Positions 1-9,996 of a DNA stretch of 30,481 bases are shown here, one piece after another. The notes under the pieces were generated by a model, which did no database searches, was not told the origin of the DNA, and saw only the letters and a list, made by a program, of their open reading frames with translations. The translations under genes were made by a program, and so were the position numbers. Numbering within the stretch: the first letter of the stretch is position 1; the number at the start of each line of letters is the position of its first letter. The DNA comes from Piromyces finnis (lineage: Eukaryota > Neocallimastigomycota > Neocallimastigomycetes > Neocallimastigales > Neocallimastigaceae): positions 1 through 30,481 of the forward strand of contig MCFH01000133.1 of NCBI GenBank assembly GCA_002104945.1. The letters run 5' to 3'.

Positions 1-1656
1 TTTTAAAATTATTTAAATTTAAAATTAATAAAATCTAATTTCTTACTATTTTAAATATTTATATTAAATTAATAAAAATAGTTATTACCAAGTAATTCAA
101 AAGAACGTAACAATGTTAGAGCTATTATTTTAGTTCCAACCAGAGAATTAGCTGATCAAGTACACAAGCATATTAAGGAATTAACTATTTATTTACCAGA
201 TATTACTTCCATTAACATTTCTTCTGGTGAACAAAGTCAAATAAAGTAATTCTATATATTATTATTAATAACAAAAATTAAAATAGAACCAATCGAGGAC
301 TAATAAAATTAAATTTAATTTTTGAAATATACCATTTATCCTTTTTTCAAATTTAATTAACAAATAAAAAATAAAAGCTCTTTATTATCAGAAAAGCCAG
401 ATATCATTGTTGTTACTCCAAGTCGTATGCTTAAACAATTTGAATTAAAAGTAAATGTCTAAATATTATATATATTTTATTTTAATCCAATTATTACATT
501 ATGGATTAGCTTTTTCTCAAACATGACAATATGTTATTTGTTTTAAATTGAAATAATTTTAATTTTATAAAATGATATTAAAATAAAACTTATTTTTATT
601 ATACGTAATACTATATATAAATGTCGAATTAAATGAGGCATTTGAATCATTTGTTATCGATGAAGCCGATTTAATTGTTTCTTTTGGTTATGATGAAGAT
701 TTAAGAAAAATATTAAACTATTTACCAAATCTCTATCAAAGTTATTTACTTAGTGCTACTGTTGACGCCGTAAATATTTTCGTCATTTACTAATATAATA
801 TATATTTATATAATTTATAAATATTTAATATTATAGTAAAATATGATAACGTTGTATAAATATAATTTAGTATAATATAAATGACGAAAATATTTACGGC
901 GTCAACAGTAGCACTAAGTAAATACTTTGATAGAGATTTGGTAAATAGTTTAATATTTTTCTTAAATCTTCATCAAACCAAAAGAAACAATTAAATCGGC
1001 TTCATCGATAACAAATGATTCAAATGCCTCATTTAATTCGACATTCTATATAAGTATTACGTATAATAAAAATAAGTTTATTTTTAATATCATTTTATAA
1101 AATTAAAATTATTTCAATTTAAAACAAATACATATTGTCATGTTTGAGAAAAAGCTAATCCAAATGTAATAATTGGATTAAAATAAAATATATATAACTA
1201 TTTAGACATTTACTTTTAATTCAAATTGTTTAAGCATACGACTTGGAGTAACAACAATGATATCTGGCTTTTCTGAAATAAAGAGCTTTTATTTTTTATT
1301 TGTTAATTAAATTTGAAAAGGATAAATGGTATATTCAAAAATTAAATTTAATTTTATTAGTCCTCGAGGTTCTATTTTAATTTTTGTTATTAATAATAAT
1401 ATATGAATTACTTTATTTGACTTTGTTCACACAGAAATGTTAATGGAAGTAATATCTGGTAAATAAATAGTTAATTCCTTAATATGTTGTGTACTTGATC
1501 AGCTAATTCTCTGGTTGGAACTAAAATAATAGCTCTAACATTGTTACGTTCTTTTGAATTACTTGGTAATAACTATTTTTATTAATTTAAATATAAATAT
1601 TTAAAAATAGTAATGAAATTAGATTTTATTAATTTTAAAATTAAATAATTTTAAAA
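1..1656. repeat. Imperfect giant inverted repeat (palindrome) containing helicase gene copies
   Basis: Bases 1-789 are the reverse complement of about 878-1656, separated by an 88-base AT-rich spacer (790-877). The innermost arm sequence, ending GTCATTTA at 789, is mirrored by TAAATGAC at 878. The outer end of the left arm coincides with base 1, so the repeat may run past the window. The arms differ almost only by 1-3 base insertions or deletions, including inside coding exons. Each arm has errors the other lacks: the left arm has lost the splice acceptor before exon 4 (TATATAAATG against TATATAGAATG), while the right arm has lost bases in exons 2, 3 and 4. Indel-only divergence fits uncorrected fold-back reads better than an old duplication, but a real palindrome is not excluded. 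Confidence 0.9.
82..769 (+). pseudogene. DBP9/DDX56-like DEAD-box RNA helicase, exons 2-4 only (left palindrome arm)
   Basis: Three exons can be read at 82-245, 378-450 and 620-769. They encode motif Ia (PTRELADQV), the TPSR motif (VVTPSRMLKQ), motif II DEAD (VIDEADLIVSFGYDEDL) and motif III SAT (LLSAT). DBP9/DDX56 helicases act in the nucleolus in 60S ribosome assembly. The phrase SLLSEKPDI before TPSR and the SFGY-ED-L stretch after DEAD point to this subfamily. Introns have GTAA donors and TAG/AAG acceptors with matching phases (0, 2, 0), but the acceptor of the third exon is missing in this arm. Exon 1 with the Walker A motif is off the window edge, if it exists, and the C-terminal RecA domain is absent. 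This is the mirror copy of the minus-strand gene at 898-2036 and may be an assembly duplicate. Confidence 0.75.
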
Positions 1657-2036
1657 TTCAAATTACAATTTCAAATAGTTGAATAAAATACTAAAACACA
1701 ATATATAGTTTCACCAATTTTTAATAAAATAATATTATATATTCATTTTTATATTTTATTTATATTTGATGATAATTCGAAAATATATATATATTATTAT
1801 ATATATAGTATATGTGGTAGGGTATATTACCTCTTTACTTAAAATGATTTTTTGTATAACTGGTAAACAATAAGCTGAAGTTTTTCCTGAACCAGTTCTA
1901 GCTTGAGCTAAAATATCTTTCCTGATAAAGCTAATGGAATAGTATTTTCTTGAACAAGGGTTGCTTCCTTGTAACCAAGCTTACTGATAGCTCTTAAAAG
2001 TCTTGAATCTAATGATAAATCACTGAAGTTGGTCAT
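898..2036 (-). pseudogene. DBP9/DDX56-like DEAD-box RNA helicase, 5' half with start codon, frameshifted and truncated
   Basis: Exon 1 (2036-1831) starts MTNFSDLSLDSRLL, followed by the Q-motif region (LGYKEATLVQ...IPLALSGK) and Walker A (ARTGSGKT). Exons 2 (1572-1412), 3 (1285-1214) and 4 (1045-898) carry PTRELADQV, TPSR, DEAD and SAT, as in the mirror arm. The predicted role is an ATP-dependent RNA helicase of pre-60S ribosome assembly. Exon 1 lacks one base near 1920 (GGAAAGATATTTTAG creates a stop where GGA AAA GAT ATT TTA is expected). Exons 2, 3 and 4 are 3, 1 and 2 bases shorter than in the left arm. The gene runs into the palindrome centre with no C-terminal half. It is either a truncated pseudogene or, more likely in my view, a real gene damaged by an assembly fold-back at a contig end. 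Confidence 0.8.
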
Positions 2037-3623
2037 TTTTCTTTTTTAAATGTTATTCTATTATTACGATAATATATATTTTATTGTTTCTATAAATAAC
2101 TTAAAAAGTATGAAAACTATTTACAAAAAAAATAATGATAAAAATGATATTAAATAAGAATAAAAAAAAAAACAATTTTAATATGCTCTATTATAATTTT
2201 TTTTTTTTTTTCTTTTCTCTAATATTAATAACAATTTATATTATATATATATATAATTTTTTTTTATTAATAAAAAAATTGAAAACTTTAATAATTATTT
2301 ATTTCAATTATTTTCACTTTTCTACCAATCATATTTATATAAATAAATCAACTATTCAATTACTAATATTACTATTAAAAATGTTTTTTTTTTTTTTTTT
2401 TTTTTTTGAAAAAATAATTAAAATTTTAAAAAGTTACCTTTTTAATATATATATATATATATATATTTTTAAAAAAAGGAATAAATATTACATGGAAATA
2501 ATTATCAAAATAGTTATTTTCTTTTTAAAAGTAATGTAAAAGTATAACAATGATAATTATACTTGTAGCATATTAAAATTACAATTTCAATATATATTTA
2601 ATATTGAAATTAATATTCCATGCTTTTCCTTAAAATTAATCCCTCCATTTATGAAAATTTTAAGTATTAAAAAAGAGATAACCTACCGAAATGATAGAAA
2701 ATATATAAAAATTACAACTAACGTTTTTTTTTATTTCATACTTTAATTTTTTTAAAAAAAATTTTTTATTATTATATTTTATCAGTTTTTTTTTTTTAAT
2801 TAGTTAATTAGTATTTCGATATAATAATTATTTTTAACTTTTTTTTTTTTTTAATTTTTATCTGTAATAATATTGGTTTATTTTTGATTCTAGTTCTTCA
2901 TTCTCTAAATCTTTAAAATTGTATTTCTCGCTTATGGTTTTTTATTCTTAAAATATCACAGCAAGGTTTCTTAAAAACAATTTAAGTGCATTAACGTCCG
3001 TTTAATAGGAATTGTAATATATATTTAAACAAAATACTATTTATATATATATGGTATATTACCTCTTTACTTAAAATGATTTTTTGTATAACTGATAAAC
3101 AATAAGCTGAAGTTTTTCCTGAACCAGTTCTAGCTTGAGCTAAAATATTTTTTCTTGATAAAGCTAATGGAATAGTATTTCCTTGAACAAGGGTTGCTTC
3201 TTTGTGTAACTAACCTACTAATAACTCTTAGGTTTTTTAATGATAAATCATTTGTCTCTTTTTCTTTCTTTTCTTTTTTTTTTTTTTAAAAAAATATAAT
3301 ACTATATTTTATTTGTTTCTATAAATAACTTTAAAAGTATGAAAACTATTCACCAAAAAATAATAATAGAAAAAAAAAAAAAAAACTAATTTATATAGAT
3401 ATTTTTTTTTTTTTTTATTTATAAAATGAAAATTTCAATAATAGACATTGAAAGTACAATTTTAAAATCAATCTTTTCCTTAAAAATTAATCCAACTTTT
3501 TAAAATTATTAAAACTAAACAAGATAATAAAATTAAGAAAAAAACTTTTAATTTCAAAAGCTTTAACTATTTTTTTTTTAAAAGTATTTTTTTTTTATAA
3601 ATTTTATTATTAATATTTTTATC

Positions 3624-3659
<36 letters not shown>

Positions 3660-3660
3660 T
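1800..3660. repeat. Diverged tandem duplication, period about 1.23 kb
   Basis: The block holding helicase exon 1 and its upstream flank (about 1821-2830) recurs as 3052-3660. Matching landmarks are the exon and donor (GGTATATTACCTCTTTACTT at 1821 and 3052), the upstream TTTCTATAAATAACTT stretch (about 2087 and 3319), AAGTATGAAAACTATT (2107 and 3337), a CTTTTCCTTAAAA stretch (about 2621 and 3471) and a TTTTATCAGTTTTTTT run (2777 and 3618). The copies differ by substitutions as well as indels, so this duplication is genuine and older than the palindrome. Confidence 0.75.
3063..3260 (-). pseudogene. Decayed duplicate of DBP9-like helicase exon 1
   Basis: This is a second copy of the first coding exon of the helicase. 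It retains the Walker A-like stretch (ILAQARTGSGKTSAYCL) and the splice donor (GAG|GTAATA). The expected start codon (CAT on the plus strand after GAAGTTGG in the other copy) is gone. Two extra bases (GTTACACAAAG against GTTACAAGG) break the frame before the Q motif, and GGAAAGAT has changed to AGAAAAAAT, replacing a Gly-Lys-Asp by Arg-Lys-Asn. No further helicase exon lies in the proper place downstream, so this is a non-functional exon fragment left by the tandem duplication. Confidence 0.75.
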
Positions 3661-4941
3661 TTAATGATTCTTTTTATTGTATTTATTATTTTATTATTAT
3701 TAAAGATAATTTGATATTATTATTATTATTTTGTATTTATTATTATTGTTATTATATTATATTATATTTTGATTTATTGCTTATATTAATGATTATTGTT
3801 AAAATTTTTAGTAAAAAGCTTTGGTAAAAAAAAAAAAATTTTTTTTTTCTTTATAAATACAAATAATATTATATACTTCTCAAAAAGAAAAGAAAAAAAT
3901 ATTTTCTTTTTATTACGACTACTTTTTAAATAAAAAAAATAACAATATAATCATCATTGTTGTTTATATTAAATTGTTGTTATATTTATTTCTTTTTTTA
4001 TAAAAAGAGAAAATATTATTTAATAATAATAATATATATAAAAAAGTCATATTCTATAAGAATTTAAAAAAGTATTAATATTAAATTTCTTTCTTTCTTT
4101 TTGAAATCTTTTTATCAAAAAAAGACTATTTCGAAAAAAAAAAAAAAATTATCAAAATTATATCATTACTTTTTCTTATTGTTATATCTACTTTATATAT
4201 ATAATTTTTATTTTTTGGTTTTTTCTCTTTTAAATATTCTATTGATATTATTATTAATATATTTTGATATTATTATTTATACTGATTGTATTGATAGTAT
4301 TTATAAACTGGTATATTTATATTAATAATAGTGTTTATGTTTTTTTAATTTAAAAAAAAAATAATTATAGGATATTGTGACTATGCTTTTTTTTTTATCT
4401 TTTTTATTTTTATTATAAATTTTTTTAAATGAAAAAAAAAATAAATAATTTTATTTACAAAAATTTTTTTTTTAAAAAAAAAATATATTAATCACTAATG
4501 TTCTATAATTTTTCTTTTTTTTGTCTAATCTTTAATGAATTACATATAACTTTATATCGATTATTATAAAGTATATATATAAATGATTAGTTTTTTTTTT
4601 TTTTTTTTTTTTATAAATATATTTGTATTGTATTTGTATTTGTCGCTTTTTTTTTTTTGTTTTGTTTTTGTTTTGTTTTGTTCTATATTGATATTGATAT
4701 CGAATTGATTTTGTATATTGTACATAAAAATCTTGTTCTTTTAATTATTATTATTTTGTTTTGTCTTTAGCGAATTAGTAATTTTTTTTTGTGTTTTTTA
4801 TGCTATATAAAAAATAAAAAATGTATATTTAATTTTATTTTGGATGACATTTTTTGTTAGTTATATGAACTTTTTCTATGTATGAATGACAATTTATTTG
4901 TTTATTATTAGTTTTTAAGCGTTCCATTTGTATTCTACTTT
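3661..4941. other. AT-rich intergenic stretch without recognisable genes
   Basis: The stretch is made of long A and T homopolymers and ATT/TTA-type simple sequence, with a short T/G-rich patch near 4650-4690 (TTTTGTTTTG repeats). No codon structure or RNA gene was seen. A 74-codon open frame at 4101-4325 is a low-complexity Phe/Leu/Ile/Lys run with no sign of being a gene. Confidence 0.7.
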
Positions 4942-7458
4942 TTATTTCTGGAATGAAAGGGAAAATCTTTTTGAAGTCTAAAAATAACAAATATTAATTA
5001 TAGAATAAAAAGAATAAATAAAATAAATTCAATGGAATTTTTATGACAATAAATCTAGCGGTTAAAGAAAATTAATATTTACCTGGACGTTGCTTAATAA
5101 TTTAGTAACTTCATTCTTCTTTTCACGATCTAAACGAATAATATTACCATTGATGATTACTCCTTTTTCAAGGTTCTAATAACATATTTATTTGGCTGGG
5201 CACCTTTATCTAATAATATTTTTATTGCCTTTAATTTTCCTAATCCACAGGCCAATTGTAAGGGCTGTTCATTATCGGCTCTAAAATTAACACCATTGTC
5301 GATTAGAACAGTGATGGAATCAACATCATCATTACCAATTGAAATTTTTAAAAGATCATAAACCCGTTTTACCCTTAAAATCGACTGGAAAACGACTAAG
5401 ATATTGAAGGAACCGAGCACGATGAAGTAAAGGTAAATGTGATTTACCCTTTAAGTGGTTGTTAAAACATTCTAGAATTCTATTAACATACTCTGCATTA
5501 ATATACTTCTTTTCTCTTTCCATTAGCCATACACAACATTCCAATTGACCCGCTAATGCAGATGCAGTGATGGCATTTGCTAAAATACCAGGTTTTCTAA
5601 ATACATTGACTGTTTTAGATTTACCATAGCGTTTATCATAAACATATTTGATTAAGCGAATAGTTTCTAAACGTCCTCTTTCTGCAGCCTTAGAAACAAT
5701 ATTCATCATTTCATTATCATTTAAGTCGAGTTGTGGATACAAATTAAAAATATATTTGGCAACATTAAGTTTATTATGGGATATAGCTTTAATAAAGGCA
5801 TAATAACCAAATAAAGAAACACTACAGCCAATGTCTTCAATCAAGTTTTTAATCAAAGACATATCACCAGAACGAGCTGCAGCAATCATTGGATGGAATG
5901 GTCTCTTTTCAATACTCTTGAAATAATCATCGATTTCCTTGTGAGAAATATCGTTATAATTAAGATAACAATTAATAACGTAAGTGTTGTAGCGTAAACA
6001 TGCTTCGTAAAAAGTTGATTTTGGTAGTATAAAATCCTTCTCAAATAAATAAGTAATAAATTCTTGAGATGTACGATTTTGGTTTTGACATGCAATACTA
6101 ACTAAACCAACTTCTACATTGAAACAGAATGGCTTAAATAGTGATTGTAATAAATGTAAATCATCCTTTTTTAAGGAATAAGCTGTTAATGAATTTTTTA
6201 AATTATCATCAAAATCTTCTACTACATTTTCATCAATATTATTTACTATTGAAGCAATAACATCATTGGTAACAATAAGACGGTTTTTAAATGCAATTTG
6301 TTGATCTGATTCTGGAATTGTTAAAACTTTTGGATCATAGTAGTAATAAAGCCATTTCGCAATGGTATCTGGATGGTTACCAACACGATAAGTCTTTTGA
6401 CAGGTATGCTTAAATTCAATTGAATAAGTTTCACCAATATATTTGAAAATTAATTGTATAGCATTATCTGGTAAATCAGTGAATACCGTCTTCTTCTTTT
6501 TTTCAACTGGTTTTGATGATGGTATAAAAAATCTACTTGAACGAATACTACTACCACTACTAAAAAGGTGATTTGAACGAGTATTGGGTATAAAAAGCAT
6601 ACTTAATATCTTTCTTTTAACACTGGTGGTAGAACGATCAGCATCTGATGTTAAACTATAATCAACAGAAGATAATGTTTTATTACTCTTACTAACAGTT
6701 GATACATTTGATTCACTTATTACAGATTTATTACTCTCACTATTATTTCTTTCAAGTTGAGTATCATTAGTTTCTAATATTTTAGAATTTTCATTTTTAT
6801 TCATACTTGTATTTTCTATCTTACTTTTATTTATTTTTGATTTTTCAAATGAAGTAATTGTTGGATCAATAATTGTACTTTGTCTAATAGGTTCCTCAAT
6901 AATAATAGATCTTTCCATATAATGTTTATCATTTTCATCAATTATATCTTCATTATAAATTTTGGATCTTCTTCTTCAATTATTGAATTATTTATAAAAG
7001 ATGGTCTTTTATCAATTTCGCCTTCAAAAAATGATTGTTGCCTTTCTATTGCAGCTTGGTCAATAAATGAGTGTTGTGTTTCGATAATTTTAGAGCTTTG
7101 AGAAGAGGATTTTTTTATTTCTGACTTTTCTATGATAGATTCTTCGTGAATTGATTTTATAGATTTCTCTCTTAAAATACTTTCACTAATAATTTGATTA
7201 TTTTGAATTTCATTTTCTCCTTGTTCTTCTATTATTTCTTCTTCTTCAGGTATTCTTTATATATTTTTCATTTAAAAACATAGCATTTATAGTTTCATTT
7301 ATATCGTTATTGTCTTCCGAAAATATTGAGTTTGCAAATATTGATTCAGCAAATGCTGATTTTTCATTTATTGATTTAGCATAGTTATTGTTTTTATTGT
7401 ATTGGTCATCTTTAACTGAGCTTTGCTCATTTATTGTTTTACTTTCACTTGTTAGCAT
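4942..7458 (-). CDS. F-box-like/ankyrin-repeat protein, interrupted by four apparent frameshifts
   Basis: One long coding region runs from ATG at 7458 to about 5083, then a 105-base intron (GTAAAT...TTTTTAG, 5082-4978) and a short last exon. Order: an acidic, Ser/Asn/Ile-rich low-complexity N-terminal third; an F-box-like segment (TDLPDNAIQLIFKYIGE then KWLYYYYDP, around 6330-6480); then degenerate ankyrin repeats (PMIAAARSGDMSLIKNLIED; DSITVLIDNGVNFRADNEQP; LQLACGLGKLKAIKILLDKG). Such proteins would be expected to act as substrate adaptors in SCF ubiquitin ligases, but substrate and partner are unknown here. The frame changes near 7252, 6957, 5375 and 5170 while coding character continues on both sides, giving a protein of roughly 800 residues if joined. 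Sequencing indels or recent pseudogenisation would both explain this. The last-exon frame is uncertain: frame 0 ends at 4942, while another frame stays open further. Confidence 0.75.
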
Positions 7459-9996
7459 TTTTATATTTATGTATAATATTTAAAATCTAGGATATATATT
7501 TTTATTATTTAAATTAATGTATATATTTTTAAATTTTATAATTAATTTTTATTATTACTATCAATCAATAATCTTCAGGTTAAAAATTAATAATAATAAT
7601 AAATATTTTGCTTAAATAATAAGTTTATCTTGAATTAGTTATAAATTATTTTATTTATTATCTATTATATTTGTTTTTTAATCGAATTATTTATTTAGTA
7701 TTATTTTAATTTTGGTTTTTATTAATTTATTTATTTTTTAGTTTGATTAAATTATTTAGTTTGTTAATTTTTTTGTTATATTAAATTAATTGATTATTTT
7801 GATTTATTGTTTTACTATATTTATATTATTTTAATAAATTTTAAAGTGTTGTTATTACTAGGTTGTTGTTTTTTATTTTTTGAATGTATTTTGTATTCTT
7901 GTTATAATTAAAGTTGATATATTTAATATTAAGTATTGGGATTGTTGCTATGTATAAACTTAAATTAAATATATGAACTTTTTATTAAATGTTATCCTTA
8001 TTAATAATAAATCATTATTTATTATAAATAATGTATTTTTTTTTTTTTTTTTTTCTGAATTGAAAAAAATATTAATAATAAAATTAATTAAAAGAGATTA
8101 GATTTATTTATAAAAAGAAAATGATTAAGAAATAAAAAAAAGATTAAATTACTTTATATATATAAAAAAAAAAATTTTTTTTGTGATATCTACAAAAATT
8201 TATTTAATAAAATATAAATCATCGTAGCCAAAATAAAAAAAAAAACTACCAAATTATTATTTATTTATTAATTAATTATATATCCATTATTATTTATGAT
8301 TTTTTTATGAAATTTAATTAGATTCTAATTATTTATTCATTATTTAATTATAGTTGGTGATATTTATGCTTTAGAATAAAAAATTTAGTAATTTTGTCCT
8401 ACATTTTATGAAATGTCAATATATATTGTACTATATATTACTTTATTGTTTATATATTGTGTATTGTATAATATAAATTATTATTAAATAAAGTTATTAC
8501 CAAAATTATAGGTAAAATTTTTTTATTTTTATTAAGAACTTTATTAATAATAAAAAATTTTGGCAATTATATAATAGTATTAATTTAAATTAAATATTTT
8601 TAATTTAAATTAATATATGACAATAGTATTATAAAATATAATAGAAAATATAATAAGTTATTATTCCGCTTATTCCACATGAAATAATAAATTAAATTTA
8701 TACAACAATCAATAGTGTTTATATATCAGAATTTGATTCAATATATTAATTTTATTTAAATGTAAAAAAAACTTTTAATCTATATTTAATAATCAATTAT
8801 TTTTATTATTCTATTTTAATAGGATTAAAGTTTTTATTCTATTAATTTTATTATTATTATTTAATAATATATGATATACATATATTAAATTATAAATATA
8901 TAAAGATTATACGTTACTCAAAAAAATTTATAAATTAATTAATTTATTATTAATTTATCTTATTATCCTTCTATTCAAAATATTAAGAAAATCACAGAAA
9001 TGAAAACAAAGAATTTAAAACTGTAAATATTAAAAAAAAAGTAATGGATGGTGCTATAATAAACTAACAATTGGAATATTAAAGAATATTATAATATAGA
9101 ATTACCGCCGGCAATTTTACCATAATAATTCTCTTATAACAAAATAATTCCCTAACCACAAAAAATAGAAAGAAAAATAAAAAAAACAAACCAAACCCAA
9201 ATATTGAAACATTGGTATAGTTTGGAACAATTCCCCTACTAAAATAAAGTAAAACATCATCTTTATTGAATAACTGAAACAGATTTCTACTTTATTTTTT
9301 TATATTTTCTATATTAAGTAATAATGAATAAAAGAGAAACAGGGAAGGTAACCTTATTCAAAAAAAAAAAAAAATTGTTGAATTCAAAAGAATAGAAAAT
9401 TCCAATGATATGAAATATATCAAAAATGTCAATTTAATAATGATTAAAAAAAAAAAAAAAATTAATAACAACAATTTGAATATAATTTGAATTATCATTT
9501 ACTAATAAGATTAACAAGACTTTTATGATATACACCAAATAAAATTAGGAAAAAAACTTTTTTATTTTTTTGAATTTAAAATAATTTATTCTTTAACAAT
9601 ATTCAATTCAAAATGTTTTCCATAATTACTGCACTTTTATATAAGAAATATGCATTATCATTGTGTTTCATTTTTTAACTCTATTCCCTTATTTTTATAC
9701 AAAAACTTTAAATTTTATGTTTAATAATAATTTTTAACATTAAACATAGTTCTATGTATGTCACGTTACTGTCATGATGTTTTATAAGAACTCCGATGAT
9801 AACTTGAAATTAAAAATTAAAATAATAATAATTAAAATTAGGATTATAAATGGACAACTTTACATTTTAACTTGTAGTTTTTATTAAAGTATTTATATAG
9901 TATTTATTTTTTAATTCATTATAAATAACGTAGATAAAAAATCATTTTACTTTTTGTAAGGAAAAAAAAAATATATTTATATATAAATAAAAATCC
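7459..9996. other. AT-rich intergenic region, no supported gene
   Basis: Nothing with convincing coding structure was found. A slightly GC-richer patch at about 9060-9290 holds a roughly 65-codon open frame on the minus strand with a hydrophobic Phe-rich centre but no start codon or recognisable family. The last 40 bases before 9997 are the likely 5' leader of the DRC3 gene. The region must contain the promoters of the divergent ankyrin (-) and DRC3 (+) genes, but no motif was recognised. Confidence 0.6.

Noticed and set aside
2135-2539. 134-codon open frame on the plus strand
   Set aside because: Phe/Ile/Lys/Asn low complexity produced by A and T runs, with no conserved motif, lying upstream of the helicase exon on the opposite strand.
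2880-3010. Possible helicase C-terminal fragment between the two exon 1 copies
   Set aside because: The patch is less AT-rich and has short open stretches on the minus strand, but no DBP9 motif V/VI or tail could be identified.
9060-9290. About 65-codon minus-strand open frame in a slightly GC-richer patch
   Set aside because: No upstream start codon, no splice context and a homopolymer-derived Phe run; no family recognised.
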